NCBI RefSeq assembly: GCF_010015475.1
Contig: NZ_SSNI01000003.1
Span: forward strand, 62,001 to 126,000
Length of the DNA: 64,000 nucleotides
Direction: 5' to 3'
DNA from: Pontibacter pamirensis
GTDB taxonomy: Bacteria > Bacteroidota > Bacteroidia > Cytophagales > Hymenobacteraceae
Shown: positions 1 through 9,864 of the stretch, piece after piece
How the letters are laid out: every line of letters begins with the position of its first letter
Position numbering within the stretch: position 1 is the first letter of the stretch
Notes under the pieces: model-generated
What the model saw: the letters and a program-made list of their open reading frames with translations, nothing else
The model's database searches: none
Told to the model about the DNA's origin: nothing
Program-made: the position numbers and the translations under genes

Positions 1-981
1 AATCCGGACCTTTACACCGGGTGGAAGGGACTGCTCAAAGTCTGCCAGAATCTCCTTCACGAGATCTTCTATATCCAGCGGCGACTGTTTGCCTATTCGG
101 AAGACTTCCAGATCCACGGTGTTCTGCTGATTGAACTGCCCGTGAAATCCTGTTTCTTCAAACCCATCGGTAATGGTGGCTATATCACCAAGTTTAACGG
201 TGGCGCCCGATACAGAAGAAATGATGTCGATTTTGCTAAACTCTTCTGCCCAGAGTTTGCGCTCCTCCATTCTCAGCAATACCTCTCCGGCCTGCGTTTC
301 TATAGATCCTGCGGGCACATCCTGGCTCGACTGACGGATAATGTTGGCTATCTGGCCCAGCGTCAGGTTATATTCCCGCAGGCGGTGCTCTGGGATCTCA
401 ACATGGGTGATGAAGTCCGGAACGTTTCCAATCTCTACCTGTGTAATTTCATCGTTTGCAAGCAGCTGGTTGCGTAATCTTTCTGCTAGTATGCGGAGTG
501 TCCATACCTCTACGTCCCCATATAACCCTATTTGCATCACATCCTGCTGCCGGTCCTGCAAGACAACCTGCGGCTGTTCTATATCATCCGGAAAAGTTTG
601 TATACGGCTTACGGCCTGGTTAATATCCTGTAGTGCTTTCATCCTGTCGGTGCCCGGCACCAGCTCTACAGTCACACTTCCAGAGCCTTCATTGGCGACG
701 GAGGTAACCTCCTTTATTCCCTGCACACCTTTAATGGCTTCTTCAACAGGAAGCACTATCCCCTGCTCTGTTTCAGTTGGTGCAGCCCCGGGGTACACCA
801 CGCTTATCTGCACATAATCCAGCTGGAATTGTGGGAATACCTCTTTTTGGATGTTATACATGGTCCAGAATCCACCCCCTATCAGTATAAACATCAGGAG
901 AGTAGTAATAATGGGGCTGCGTGCCATGAATGCAATGGCACCTTTTTGTGTTTCCTCAGCCTGGTCTTTTGTTTCCTCCAT
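1..981 (-). CDS. RND efflux pump permease (AcrB/HAE1-like), C-terminus outside the window
   Basis: Inner-membrane proton-driven multidrug or solute exporter of the RND superfamily. The open frame runs from ATG at 981 to the window edge (327 codons, no stop), so only the N-terminal third is present. After a short cytoplasmic segment comes the first membrane helix (about residues 23-41), followed by the typical first-loop sequence with [20 protein letters not shown] and [21 protein letters not shown], which matches the porter domain of this family. The start lies 5 bp after the stop of the adaptor gene, so the three genes 3662 to 1 form one operon: outer-membrane factor, adaptor, pump. The substrate cannot be read from the sequence. 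No regulator gene is seen beside the operon. Confidence 0.93.
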   Translation of the reverse strand, partial: MEETKDQAEETQKGAIAFMARSPIITTLLMFILIGGGFWTMYNIQKEVFPQFQLDYVQISVVYPGAAPTETEQGIVLPVEEAIKGVQGIKEVTSVANEGSGSVTVELVPGTDRMKALQDINQAVSRIQTFPDDIEQPQVVLQDRQQDVMQIGLYGDVEVWTLRILAERLRNQLLANDEITQVEIGNVPDFITHVEIPEHRLREYNLTLGQIANIIRQSSQDVPAGSIETQAGEVLLRMEERKLWAEEFSKIDIISSVSGATVKLGDIATITDGFEETGFHGQFNQQNTVDLEVFRIGKQSPLDIEDLVKEILADFEQSLPPGVKVRI

Positions 982-986
982 AAGCT

Positions 987-2192
987 TTATTCCTGAACCT
1001 CTTCATTTTCCGTCGTATCCTGCGGAGACTCCTCTCCTTCTGTACGTAAACCAGAGCCCTCCACCACAGTGGACAGGTCTGTCGTCACCACCTTTTCATC
1101 ATCTGAAAGGCCTTTCCTGATATAGGCATAGTCGGCATCCTCAAACAGGATGTCCACCTGCCGGATGCGCAGCTTTCCCTCGTCCATAACCCACACCGTT
1201 TCGCCCTGCCGGAGGTAGTCGCGGTTAAGCCGGATCACATCCGGAATTTCCCTGGCCTGAATATGGGCTTCCACAAAGGTGCCTATCATCAGCGGTGGTA
1301 TCGTATCCTGTTCTGTTTTCCGCACCAGCGGATCCGGAACCGACACCAGCACCCTCGCCATCCGCGTCTGCACATCAAGCGCACCGACTAACCGGAACAA
1401 CCTGCCTGTTCTATACTGTCCCTCCGACCAGCTGCTGGCATTTATGATCTTCACATCAGAACCTGAATTGGCCTCATCTTCCGCAAAAGTGAGCCAGTTA
1501 ACTTTGGCAACGGGAACATTGGCGGCTACCCAGTACTCATCCATTCCCACCAGTTGCCCCAGCTCCGTTCCCGGGGCCAGCTGAGAGCCTACATTGGCAT
1601 TTCTACTGATGATGTGGGCATCAAACGGTGCCCTGATGGTTGTGCGCTGCAGGTTAAGCCTGGCTTGCTGTACGGCAGCCTCTGCCGCAGCCACAGTAGC
1701 TCTGGCAGATTCCAGTTGGGGCTTTCGGAGCACAAGGTCCTGGTTTTCGCCTGAGAGTTCTTCTCCTATCAGCTCATAATCCTTACGGGCAACATCCTGC
1801 CGCCCCATCTCAACACTCAGGTCTGCTTTGGCCAATTGCAGATCACTCATTCTCAGTTGCAGGGTGTTTCTATAGTCAGCAGGATTAATCTGCAGCAGCA
1901 CTTCGCCTTTTTTAACAAACGAACCGGGAATGAAGTTTTCAGAAATGTTTACCACCTCCCCTCCTACCTGTGTACTTAATGTGATGTCTTTTGCCGGTTG
2001 CACGGTTCCTGTCGCTATCACTGTAGGCGTGTAGTTTCCCCTGTTTACTTGCACCACGTCCACCAGCATGTCAGTCTTTATAGCTGCTCCTTCACGCTGC
2101 GCTTCCGGTGCTGTCATAAATACAAGCAAGGTAATGGCAGCACTTAAAAGAAGTATTATTCCGCTGATTATGAACGTTTTCTTTTTGGTCAT
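987..2192 (-). CDS. RND efflux periplasmic adaptor (membrane fusion protein)
   Basis: Periplasmic adaptor of a tripartite RND pump, 401 residues, joining the inner-membrane permease (start at 981) to the TolC-like protein encoded just upstream. The N-terminus has a single membrane anchor (about residues 6-27), then the barrel-sandwich hybrid half-motifs ([20 protein letters not shown] and the [20 protein letters not shown] segment) flank an alpha-helical hairpin (about 105-185) with coiled-coil character. The acidic C-terminal tail after about residue 380 is low complexity. The gap to the upstream gene is 39 bp and to the pump 5 bp, which supports co-transcription. Family assignment is secure; the substrate is unknown. 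Confidence 0.94.
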   Translation of the reverse strand: MTKKKTFIISGIILLLSAAITLLVFMTAPEAQREGAAIKTDMLVDVVQVNRGNYTPTVIATGTVQPAKDITLSTQVGGEVVNISENFIPGSFVKKGEVLLQINPADYRNTLQLRMSDLQLAKADLSVEMGRQDVARKDYELIGEELSGENQDLVLRKPQLESARATVAAAEAAVQQARLNLQRTTIRAPFDAHIISRNANVGSQLAPGTELGQLVGMDEYWVAANVPVAKVNWLTFAEDEANSGSDVKIINASSWSEGQYRTGRLFRLVGALDVQTRMARVLVSVPDPLVRKTEQDTIPPLMIGTFVEAHIQAREIPDVIRLNRDYLRQGETVWVMDEGKLRIRQVDILFEDADYAYIRKGLSDDEKVVTTDLSTVVEGSGLRTEGEESPQDTTENEEVQE

Positions 2193-2231
2193 CTATATGT
2201 TTTAATTTAACATGGTCCTGTGGTTCTGATT

Positions 2232-3662
2232 TTACGGTACATCCTCCATCATAGGCTCTCTTTCTGTTTCAAAGCCACCTGCCAGAGCACGGTACAGGGC
2301 TATTCTTATTTCCAGCAGTTCCAGTTCTGCATTAATAAGGTCCCTTTGAAGCTGTTGCTGCTGGTTTAAAGTCACCAGCACATCAAGGTAGGCGAGCGAA
2401 CCATTGAGGTATTCCACCCTAAGCTGGCCGAAGGTTTTCTCTGCCAGCTCCACCTGGTTCTGAATAACCTCTATCCTTTCGAGCTGTTTTTCTTCCTGTA
2501 TCAGGGCGTTTTCAATTTCCTGGAAAGCAAGGAGCACCGTCTGCCCGTAATCATACCTTAATTGCTGCCGGATAGCCTCTGCCTGGTTTACCTGTGCCCT
2601 TAACCTGCCTCCGTAAAAAATGGGAGCCAGCAGAGCACTGCCAAGCGAGATGGCCTGCGATTCAAACAATCCAATTAGGTTGTTTGATCGGAGGGCTGCA
2701 TTAAGCGAAAAGTTCAGCCGCGGGTATTTATTGCTGATGGCGGCAGCCAACTCCCTGTCGGCTGCCTGGAGCCTGTAAAATGAGCTCTGCACATCAGGCC
2801 TTCGGTTGACTAGCTGTAACGGGATGCCAGTCAGGGGCATTGGCGGTAAATCGGGTAGCTGGGCAGGAGCCTCCAGCAGCTCACCGGGCGGCTGACCGAG
2901 CAGGATGGAGAGCTGGTTTTCGAGCAGTTCCTTTTGTAACTCTAGCGCGACCTGCTGCTGTATGGTACTTTCAATGAGCTGCTGCTGCCGCAGAATATCG
3001 ACACCCCTTACCTGCCCGCTGGCAAACCTGTTCCGAATAAGCGCCAGTACCTGTTCGTTGGTTTCTATCTGTTCGCTTAGCAGTTGAAGCTGAATATTGG
3101 TGGCTTTTAATCTGAACCATGCTAAAGCAACTTCACCTGTCAGTGTGACTGCCGCTGTTTTGTAATCATAAAAACTGGCTTTGAACCTGTACTCTTCTGC
3201 ATGTATGCTATACCTAATCCGGCCCCAGAGGTCTGCTTCGTAATTTGCCCGCAGGGAAAGCTGTGTGTTTTCTCCTCCTACAAAATCAGGTACAGGACGA
3301 CTTATTCCGCTTTGTAGCTGTAGAAAAACGTCAGGCACTCTGGCTGATGACACTATATTCACCAATGCCCCGGCCTCTCGAAACTGGTACCATACGGCAT
3401 TCAATGGCAAATTGGATGCTAATGCGGAGTCTACCAGCAGATTGAGTTTCGGATCCTCAAATGCTTGCCACCATTGGTCCGGAGCCTCCGTTTCGCCAGG
3501 TAGCGAAAAAGCCTGTAAAGGCTCATAGGGCAGGTTGACTTCTGCAACCTTGCGGGAACACCCAGTTAGCCAGAAGATAGTAAAGCAGCAAAGAAAGGAC
3601 AAGCCAGGTATAGAACATACCGGTGCTTTGTTTGAGGTACGTATAAAAATGCCGTTTTTCAA
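2232..3662 (-). CDS. TolC/NodT-family outer-membrane efflux lipoprotein
   Basis: Outer-membrane channel of the RND system. The 476-residue frame starts with a signal sequence ending in the lipobox LTGC (about residue 35), so the mature protein is probably lipid-anchored, as in NodT-type factors. Two long repeats with heptad-like helices (LLSEQIETNEQVLALIRNRF, then later VELAEKTFGQLRVEYLNGSL) are the two OEP domains expected in this family, and the length is normal. It is the first gene of the three-gene operon. A later start, nearer the hydrophobic core of the signal, is possible because no clear ribosome site decides the start. Confidence 0.93.
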   Translation of the reverse strand: MKNGIFIRTSNKAPVCSIPGLSFLCCFTIFWLTGCSRKVAEVNLPYEPLQAFSLPGETEAPDQWWQAFEDPKLNLLVDSALASNLPLNAVWYQFREAGALVNIVSSARVPDVFLQLQSGISRPVPDFVGGENTQLSLRANYEADLWGRIRYSIHAEEYRFKASFYDYKTAAVTLTGEVALAWFRLKATNIQLQLLSEQIETNEQVLALIRNRFASGQVRGVDILRQQQLIESTIQQQVALELQKELLENQLSILLGQPPGELLEAPAQLPDLPPMPLTGIPLQLVNRRPDVQSSFYRLQAADRELAAAISNKYPRLNFSLNAALRSNNLIGLFESQAISLGSALLAPIFYGGRLRAQVNQAEAIRQQLRYDYGQTVLLAFQEIENALIQEEKQLERIEVIQNQVELAEKTFGQLRVEYLNGSLAYLDVLVTLNQQQQLQRDLINAELELLEIRIALYRALAGGFETEREPMMEDVP

Positions 3663-4091
3663 TATTTTTTACTTTTCATTCAAAAATATGAACTGGTCTT
3701 GCTGATTGATTTAAAATGCGTTGACTTAGACTATATAACCAATAGTAGCTATATAAGGTTATACCTGGCCTAAGATGAATTTCCTCCTTTATTGTTTGGG
3801 GAAGTACTAAAGAAGTAAGATGGGCGTGAATTAATTGAACTGGAACAGTGCTCACCTACATCCATTGCTACAGAATATGCGATAAGGTCTGCATGTGTGA
3901 CTACACATTTTGGTATAGCTCAAGAAGCCGTTCAGCCTAGTGGAATTAGGGCCAAGGCTGAAAGAAATGCTTCTCAGAAGCGGGAGTGCGGCAGAAGGCA
4001 ACATTGATGAAATGATGGCCTGAGGGGGCCTGTACCTTAGCCCCAGGCAGTAGGTCTGTAGTATGAATTTACAAAGGTTCTGCTTTTCCGC
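3663..4091. other. Intergenic stretch upstream of the efflux operon
   Basis: 429 bp between the efflux operon start and the 3' end of the next minus-strand gene. No convincing gene was found. A short frame on the plus strand around 3825-4010 has no start and no recognisable similarity. The promoter of the efflux operon must lie near 3663-3770. Confidence 0.5.
3734..3763. promoter_or_regulatory. Inverted repeat TATAACC/GGTTATA upstream of the efflux operon
   Basis: Seven-base arms TATAACC (3734-3740) and GGTTATA (3757-3763), with 16 bases between. They lie about 75-100 bp upstream of the first efflux gene. The spacing would suit a dimeric repressor, but the arms are short and A+T-rich, so chance is possible. 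Confidence 0.2.
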
Positions 4092-4547
4092 CTACCGCTT
4101 AGACAAGCCAATGGTGACAATGACATGGTCTGACTCTTTTAAAGTTAAGCCGGCACCATACTGCGCTTTCTCCAAACGAACCTGCCAGGACATGGCGGAA
4201 CCTGTAAGGGAAGTAATCTCAAAATCCTGTAAGCGGCCGTTATGATAAAACTGGAGGTAATCTTTTCCATTCTTTTGAAAAGAAGTGTAAGTACATGTGG
4301 TCCTGGTTCCAGTGTTATAGGTTGTGGTTACTTCAGGCGCATCAAAATGAAAGGATGTCTCCTTTTCATCTGTCTCCGCATGCATCAGTTGTCCAGAGGC
4401 ACTATAGAATTTAAACTCCTGGTTAACCGTGTTCCAGGAGCCCTCCAGTTGCACCTGGTTTGCATCATAAGGAGTGGGCGCATCTTCTTCTTTGCAGGAG
4501 GTCAGGAGAAGGAAGAGCAGAACGGGCAGTAGGAATAACTTTTTCAT
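4092..4547 (-). CDS. Small predicted lipoprotein, unknown function
   Basis: I chose ATG at 4547 (151 residues) because it begins a clean type II signal sequence: MKK, a run of leucines, and the lipobox LLTSC. The longer frame adds an A+T-rich segment that looks like promoter DNA rather than protein. The mature part is hydrophilic, contains a WNTVNQEFKFY stretch followed by beta-rich segments, and resembles in layout the lipocalin-like or glyco-hydrolase-adjacent lipoproteins of Bacteroidota, but I do not recognise the family. It is monocistronic, flanked by long spacers. Upstream 4555-4600 is rich in TATA repeats. Confidence 0.7.
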   Translation of the reverse strand: MKKLFLLPVLLFLLLTSCKEEDAPTPYDANQVQLEGSWNTVNQEFKFYSASGQLMHAETDEKETSFHFDAPEVTTTYNTGTRTTCTYTSFQKNGKDYLQFYHNGRLQDFEITSLTGSAMSWQVRLEKAQYGAGLTLKESDHVIVTIGLSKR

Positions 4548-4958
4548 GAACATCCTATACGTTATATATATATTATAAAGTATATATAAATTTATCTTTT
4601 TTATTCCAGACACATATTTAGTCTTAGTATTTTTATAGGCACAACAACAAAAGACGTCTATTCAAGAAGGCGTCTCTTCTTTTCTTTCAATTTTATTTAA
4701 ATTTTATCTAGCTCATATATCACATATAAAGACTATGTGCCGCAAAACAGAGCCTTTAACAATGGAAAGCGTATGCATAAAAAGACATATACTTATGCTC
4801 AACATCAATTAATGTAAATAAAGAACCCGCCTTTAAAGCAAAGTTATAGTGCAGCAAAGCTGAAGGTGGGGTTTAGTGAAAGTGTTCGTGTGGCATTGTG
4901 TTTATGCCTTGCTGACTAAGAGTAGGAAGAAACAAATAGCCCATCAAAATCTAATGCT
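4548..4958. other. A+T-rich intergenic stretch between divergent genes
   Basis: Spacer between the minus-strand lipoprotein and the plus-strand HEPN-like gene, expected to hold both promoters. A weak AGACG/CGTCT stem is present at 4652-4675. Nothing else is recognised. Confidence 0.4.
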
Positions 4959-5456
4959 ATGGACATTAAGGCTCAAAAGGATGCTGTTAGAATTTTTGAA
5001 TTTGCGTTTCAGGAACTAGAACGGAAAGCAAATGAAGGCTTGTATAATTTGAGCAGGTTAAAAGGCCCTGAAAAGGGAGTCCATTTAACTGACCTGAATA
5101 ACAATGATGCCTTAGGCGCAAATACCTTATTAGCTTCGCAAACTATACCAGCAATAGTCGTTCTTAGCTTAGCGATAGAACAGGCTTTAAAGGTTCTGAT
5201 CAAACAAGAGAATGAAGTCCCGAAGCATGTGCATGAGTTAAAGATTCTTTTCAACCAACTGCCCTTATTCTTACAAGACGAGATTAAAGCCTTTGTAACG
5301 ACAGACCTGACCATTACGGAAGAAGCCTTTGAGGATCATCTCTTAGAAAACAACAATGCATTTGTGAACTGGAGATACTTCTATGAGAAACAGGACACAG
5401 GCAGCTTAAGCTTTCTTAAGTCATTTTTTGATAGCTTGAAAACTAAGATTGAATAG
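4959..5456 (+). CDS. HEPN-like small helical protein
   Basis: All-alpha protein of 165 residues. The pattern SLAIEQALKVLIKQE, followed by a conserved-looking HVHELKILFNQLP and then a late aromatic motif FVNWRYFYE, is the layout I know from HEPN-like proteins of bacteria, where a central helix carrying E/K/L residues is followed by H-x-H-x-L and a terminal F-x-x-W-R-Y. Classic HEPN ribonucleases have an R-x4-6-H motif; no clear one is visible here, so RNase activity is not claimed. No MNT nucleotidyltransferase or other toxin-antitoxin partner adjoins it. It is a lone gene with more than 300 bp upstream. Confidence 0.55.
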   Translation: MDIKAQKDAVRIFEFAFQELERKANEGLYNLSRLKGPEKGVHLTDLNNNDALGANTLLASQTIPAIVVLSLAIEQALKVLIKQENEVPKHVHELKILFNQLPLFLQDEIKAFVTTDLTITEEAFEDHLLENNNAFVNWRYFYEKQDTGSLSFLKSFFDSLKTKIE

Positions 5457-5586
5457 AAATAACTTCTAAAGAAGGTAGATACAACACAACAAAAATCAAC
5501 TGCCCCCTCTATAATGCAGTGCGCCAGGTATATCCTGCATCAGCTTGCACCCGTTATACAAAAAAACAAATGTAAAGGAGAAGCAT

Positions 5587-6000
5587 ATGGGAATTAAGAA
5601 GATACAGCAAAGCATCATCGCCTTTTGCTTCCTGACCACGCTAGGGCTGACCGGTTGCCAAACCAGCACCGCACCAGTTGGTACAGCCAACGCGCCAGTC
5701 ACAGGAAATAATAGGGCGCCTCAAAGAGTGGATATAAGGGGAAGCATCATTATGAGCCGTTATGATCAGGGGCAGGTCATGCTGGAGGTAGAAGGCTTTC
5801 CCTCTCAGAGTTCCCGTTATAACCGGGCGTATGTGCTCGTGCAGCCAATCACCCAGATTGTAGGCCCTGACGGGCAGTCCATCAGCCTAAGCGAGTTACG
5901 ACAGGGGCAAAATGTAGCTATCCTGCTGAGGGGCGGCGGCCAGGGAAATTTAGTTGGTCTTGGGGTTGCCCGCAAGGTGTGGGTAGAAGAAATTGAATAA
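5587..6000 (+). CDS. Small predicted lipoprotein, unknown function
   Basis: The start at 5587 is set by a good ribosome site (AAAGGAG at 5574-5580, six bases before ATG) and gives a type II signal sequence ending at LTGC (about residue 24). The mature part (about 113 residues) begins with a Thr/Ala/Pro/Asn linker and then a compact beta-rich domain with repeated glycine pairs (GRGGGQGN-like). I do not recognise the family. It converges with the kinase/ATPase gene, with only 28 bp between the stops. Confidence 0.72.
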   Translation: MGIKKIQQSIIAFCFLTTLGLTGCQTSTAPVGTANAPVTGNNRAPQRVDIRGSIIMSRYDQGQVMLEVEGFPSQSSRYNRAYVLVQPITQIVGPDGQSISLSELRQGQNVAILLRGGGQGNLVGLGVARKVWVEEIE

Positions 6001-6028
6001 AATAATCAGCAGGTTAAGTTGCCCCCCC

Positions 6029-7603
6029 CTACTTTGTATGTAGGAGAAAAAGCACCTTTTTCAGCACACGCGCAAGCGTCTCCTCTACACCTGCATCGGC
6101 ATTGACTTCCAACAGGTGCTCAGACGGTACTTCATTTGGTTCCTGGTAAATACGCCTGAGCAAATCAAAATCTTCAAGCCGTGCATCTGAAACCACCTGT
6201 TTGATGACGTTTCTTATGGCCAGCCTTTTCTTCATCACCCCTTCGGAGGTTTTCATCTCTAAGAAGTAATATGGAACGCTTTCTTTGGCTAATGCCTGCC
6301 CGAAAAATTCACGGTGTTTCGCCAGACCGAAAGTTGCATCTATCACTACACCTTGGCGGTTTTTTACCAGTGCAAGCGTTTCTTCCAGCAGTTTATGGTA
6401 TACTTTATCAGTAACCGGCAATGCGTATAAACTCTGCCGTATTTTCGGGTCAGAACGTTGGTAGAGGGGCAATCCTGCTGCTTCTTTCCTTAGCACGTCA
6501 CTGCTCACACATTTCCAGTTCAATACCTTTGCTAAGCTTTCAGCCAGGGTAGTTTTGCCACAACCACTTCTGCCGCACACAATCAGTACAGCAGGTTCTG
6601 AATTAAAAAGGGCGTACTGTAGCGCAAGACTTACGTAGCCCTTGGCCTCTTCCCTACTGGCCTCCCGCTCTACAACCGTCACCTCCTGTTCGCTTGCTTT
6701 TATACATTCCACCTTGGCTCGAACACAGGCCCGGTAACATTTATAAAAATTGGCCAATAACATCAAATCAGGATCATGCAGCAACTCGGCCATGCGGGTA
6801 GTGACGTACAATGACAAATCAGGCCGGCCATGATAATCAAAGTCCATCGCCAGAAAAGCAATATCGGAGGCGACATCTATATAGCGGAAACTGTCATTAA
6901 ACTCAATGCAGTCGTAGATGCACACTTTACCTTTCCGGATGTGAATGTGCTCCAGGTGTAGATCGCCGTGGCAATCCTGGATCCTTTGCTCCTGCACACG
7001 CTTCGTAAACAATTCTTGATTATACTGAAAAAAACGATGGAAGTAGTTCCGGATAACTTCCAGAGAGGCCGGGTATACGACAATATCTGTATGCTGTTCC
7101 AATGTGGTGATATTCTCTTCTACTACCTCTCTTATTTTCCCCACGTTGCCGTACTTTGCTATAGAGGATTCTGAAGGGTACTTTTTATAAAAGTCTTTTA
7201 GAATTTCCAGGACTGTATCCAGCATGTGATGGGTAACTTTACCGGCCTGCAGTAACTGGTTTAGAAAATAGCCATCCGGCAGTTGCTTCATCTGAAGGGC
7301 ATAATCAACTACCTCTCCTGCTGTCCCGAAAAACAGTTGCCCGTGCTTCATGGCAATCGGAAGCACGGCTAAGTAGATGCCGGCACAAAAACGGCTGTTT
7401 AATTCAAGTTCTCGTTCGCAGTTCCTCTTTCGCTCCTCCAGTTGGGTAAAATCCAGGAACCCTAAGTTCACCCGTTTTTTAACTTTATATACAAAAGGAG
7501 GCGCTATAGCCAGCACAGAAGCATGTGTTTGCCGAATCTCCACATGTTGAGGATGGTGCGGAAAAGACGAAGGATTGCGCAAAAACTCAAGAAGGTCTAC
7601 CAT
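6029..7603 (-). CDS. Bifunctional aminoglycoside-phosphotransferase-like / P-loop kinase fusion
   Basis: Cytoplasmic 524-residue fusion, a known architecture (COG2187-like domain followed by COG0645-like P-loop kinase). The first domain carries the APH-type catalytic loop CHGDLHLEHIH (about 211-221) and the metal-binding segment IYDCIEFNDSFRYIDVASD. The second has a Walker A motif, GRSGCGKTT (344-352), and an (I/V)DATF segment about residue 425. Its physiological substrate is not established; antibiotic resistance should not be inferred from the name. It is a single gene, convergent with the lipoprotein gene at 5587. Confidence 0.9.
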   Translation of the reverse strand: MVDLLEFLRNPSSFPHHPQHVEIRQTHASVLAIAPPFVYKVKKRVNLGFLDFTQLEERKRNCERELELNSRFCAGIYLAVLPIAMKHGQLFFGTAGEVVDYALQMKQLPDGYFLNQLLQAGKVTHHMLDTVLEILKDFYKKYPSESSIAKYGNVGKIREVVEENITTLEQHTDIVVYPASLEVIRNYFHRFFQYNQELFTKRVQEQRIQDCHGDLHLEHIHIRKGKVCIYDCIEFNDSFRYIDVASDIAFLAMDFDYHGRPDLSLYVTTRMAELLHDPDLMLLANFYKCYRACVRAKVECIKASEQEVTVVEREASREEAKGYVSLALQYALFNSEPAVLIVCGRSGCGKTTLAESLAKVLNWKCVSSDVLRKEAAGLPLYQRSDPKIRQSLYALPVTDKVYHKLLEETLALVKNRQGVVIDATFGLAKHREFFGQALAKESVPYYFLEMKTSEGVMKKRLAIRNVIKQVVSDARLEDFDLLRRIYQEPNEVPSEHLLEVNADAGVEETLARVLKKVLFLLHTK

Positions 7604-8047
7604 TGATTCTTATGTTAAGCCATCATGCTGGCAAAAGTATGTACGTACCTTTCTCTCCTGCCAACGAAGTTGTAGGCTCAGTTCAAGCCGCTACAGAAAA
7701 CAAAAGCGCAAGCAATAGCAAACTACGCTCCTTAAGGAGTAAGGCCAATAGCAGTGGATAGGAACAGTAGTACGTAAATCAGAATTTTTCACCTACATAA
7801 CTTGAACAAAATCAATTATAATTAGTACAACTAAAATACAGCGCTGGCCTAAAAAATCGGAAATCCAACCTGTTATCTCCAAACGTAAGTTTGCTGCTTA
7901 CGGGTATTATCAGTAGGAGCATTATACATCTTCAAGTTCACCCTGTACTACCACACGTCTTTCACCCCCTCCCCCTCTTCTACTGATTTTGGTTCACAGA
8001 AGGTCAGAATCTTCATCAACCAGTACTCATAGTAACTGTATACAGTT
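7604..8047. other. Intergenic stretch between divergent genes
   Basis: Separates the kinase/ATPase gene from the nitroreductase-like gene. No gene was supported here. A short plus-strand frame over 7525-7761 overlaps the start of the minus-strand gene and has no family signal. Confidence 0.4.
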
Positions 8048-8048
8048 A
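8033..8048. promoter_or_regulatory. Perfect 16-bp palindrome, candidate operator
   Basis: TAACTGTA followed directly by its reverse complement TACAGTTA. It lies about 150 bp upstream of the nitroreductase-like gene and touches the ATG of the first tiny ORF, a position suited to an operator. No cognate regulator is encoded nearby. Confidence 0.35.
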
Positions 8049-8107
8049 TGAACGAAACAACGAACGTTCAAAAACTGGATCTCAATTTAGTTCCAGGAGA
8101 TAAATAG
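8048..8107 (+). CDS. Possible 19-residue leader peptide
   Basis: ATG at 8048 gives MNETTNVQKLDLNLVPGDK and a TAG stop. It is the first of two tiny ORFs leading into the nitroreductase-like gene. There is no strong ribosome site, so this is a candidate only. Its NVQKLDLNLV segment loosely resembles the NVPRLDLKVV end of the small ORF at 51403-51561. Confidence 0.2.
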   Translation: MNETTNVQKLDLNLVPGDK

Positions 8108-8119
8108 TTCAGCTGAAAA

Positions 8120-8197
8120 ATGGATTCTAAACAGCCGTTACCAATGGTGCCGTTTAGCGATAATAAATATTCTGATTCACACCCAAAATGCACCTAA
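8120..8197 (+). CDS. Possible 25-residue peptide coupled to the next gene
   Basis: ATG at 8120 gives a 25-residue peptide starting MDSKQPLPMVPFSDN and ending in HPKCT. Its TAA (8195-8197) lies two bases before the internal ATG at 8200 of the nitroreductase-like gene, an arrangement that would allow translational coupling. It overlaps the alternative ATG at 8188. Confidence 0.22.
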   Translation: MDSKQPLPMVPFSDNKYSDSHPKCT

Positions 8198-9483
8198 AAA
8201 TGGAAAACCAATCTATACTCCCCGGCTTTCAGGACATGATGGAGTTCGGTCTTGTAGAAGCGCTTTTGGGCCGCCGTTCCCGCCGTTTTTTTCTAGGAGC
8301 AGAAATACCGGACGGTGTTTTTGCATATAAATCAAAACACGAACCTGTGCCCTTAAGTGAGTTAGAAAAGCTGCTGGTGGTGACGGCATGTGGCGGCAAC
8401 ACGGGGTGGCATAATATGATATACCGGGCACAGCGCTATGCCCCGCATATTTCTAACTATGCTGGGGCAGCTGGTGGCCGCACGTTTCCGTCAGCTGCCG
8501 GTTTCCATACCAGCATGACCTTTTTCACAGACGACGAAGGCGTGTACGTGCTGGACAACAGGGACGCACCTGCAGCTGCCGACAGGATGAAAGACGGATC
8601 GCTGAACCTGAACGAAGTGACAGACGCCTTAAAAGGAAATGTAAGGAAAATTCAGGAGGGTCGCCTGCGGCTGCCTTCAGAGGTGCCCTACGTGGAGGCG
8701 CATAATACCTGGGTGGCCAACAAGCCTGGCACCTTACTGGTCTTTCCTGTTGCGGATTTGGCGCAGCACATACTCCTCAGTCTCTGCTATATGCTGCAGA
8801 ATGGTATGGTGCTGACCGACGACATCAACAAAAGAGCGATACCCGACATCGAGCAGTTCAGCGATATAGTGGACGTAAACAATAACTGGAACATTACTTT
8901 CCTGGAACAGCTTTCTTTGGCAGAGGTAACGGCAGAGCTCTCCACCAGTTGCTATGCAGGAGCTCTGATGCTGCAGGCCATGGGTTTAGGAGGCTGGATG
9001 TTTGATGGTATGGACCTGTTCAGTGTTTTAGGGACGAGTGGCGTGCCAGAAGTGCCTGGCCTGGGTTTCCGCTACGACACCGATGCCCGCTGGCCTTATC
9101 CTAACCCCACAGGGCTGGAGGGTGTGATGGAAGCCTTCTGCCCGCCCCATTTCCCTGATATGCGTGCGGCAGTGGATGCAGTCTGTGAGCGCAAGTTTGG
9201 CAAAGGCGGACCTTTTAACGAAGGCACGCCCGGCAACTGGAAAGAGTCCGCTAAAGTTCGGGCTGCAGCCCAGGTGCATGATGAGCGGTTCCGGGAGTGC
9301 GTGGCCCTTCAGGCGCAGTATATCTATGATACGTTTGGCAAGTTTCCCGGAACGGTGCCCTCTATTTTCCTGCTTACATACCTGCAGGCGCACCACCTGG
9401 ACCTGGAGTTTTACGATACCTTCTACCAGCCCGGTGCCTATCTCAGGACACACGCGGAACACATGGCCCGCTGGCATCCCTAA
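8188..9483 (+). CDS. Nitroreductase-fold (SagB-like) protein, unknown substrate
   Basis: 431 residues (427 if translation begins at the second ATG, 8200). The N-terminal segment has GRRSRRFF, then LSELEKLLVVTACGG, and an R-x-x-P-S-A-A-G segment (about 97-106); later comes a segment with ALMLQAMGLGGWMFDG. These are the landmarks of the FMN-dependent nitroreductase fold, including the SagB branch that oxidises azolines in peptide natural products. The length is well above a single-domain nitroreductase. No cyclodehydratase, E1-like or transporter gene is nearby, so a peptide-modifying role is only a possibility. The assignment rests on remembered motif order, not an alignment. Confidence 0.6.
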   Translation: MHLKMENQSILPGFQDMMEFGLVEALLGRRSRRFFLGAEIPDGVFAYKSKHEPVPLSELEKLLVVTACGGNTGWHNMIYRAQRYAPHISNYAGAAGGRTFPSAAGFHTSMTFFTDDEGVYVLDNRDAPAAADRMKDGSLNLNEVTDALKGNVRKIQEGRLRLPSEVPYVEAHNTWVANKPGTLLVFPVADLAQHILLSLCYMLQNGMVLTDDINKRAIPDIEQFSDIVDVNNNWNITFLEQLSLAEVTAELSTSCYAGALMLQAMGLGGWMFDGMDLFSVLGTSGVPEVPGLGFRYDTDARWPYPNPTGLEGVMEAFCPPHFPDMRAAVDAVCERKFGKGGPFNEGTPGNWKESAKVRAAAQVHDERFRECVALQAQYIYDTFGKFPGTVPSIFLLTYLQAHHLDLEFYDTFYQPGAYLRTHAEHMARWHP

Positions 9484-9864
9484 ACTACTATTTCCAGAAT
9501 CTCTACTATTTCCCACGATGCGATCATCAATGCACCTCTATCTAATTAATGGAGCAGTAAATCGGTTTGGCAAAAATGAACAGTTTCTCGCTTCCGGAAA
9601 GCCAATTATCTGAAATTATTGTAGGTGTTGACCTGATCAGGCGAACCAGCCATTAAGATATCATTCCTCTTTTCCTCAACGAACCCATTGACACCAGTCA
9701 ATAATTCGGTAGTCCGGTATAGCAATAGAGTAAGGTAATTTATGCTGTAACAGTAGCACAACACGCACCACCAATCGCATTTTTGTAAAAAAAGCTATTA
9801 AATACAGATAGTTTTCTATAATTTCCTTCCTAAATCATCTAAAACAAATAAATAAAACTAAGTA
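9484..9864. other. Intergenic stretch upstream of the oxidoreductase gene
   Basis: 381 bp, increasingly A+T-rich toward the downstream ATG. Nothing beyond an expected promoter was seen. Confidence 0.4.
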
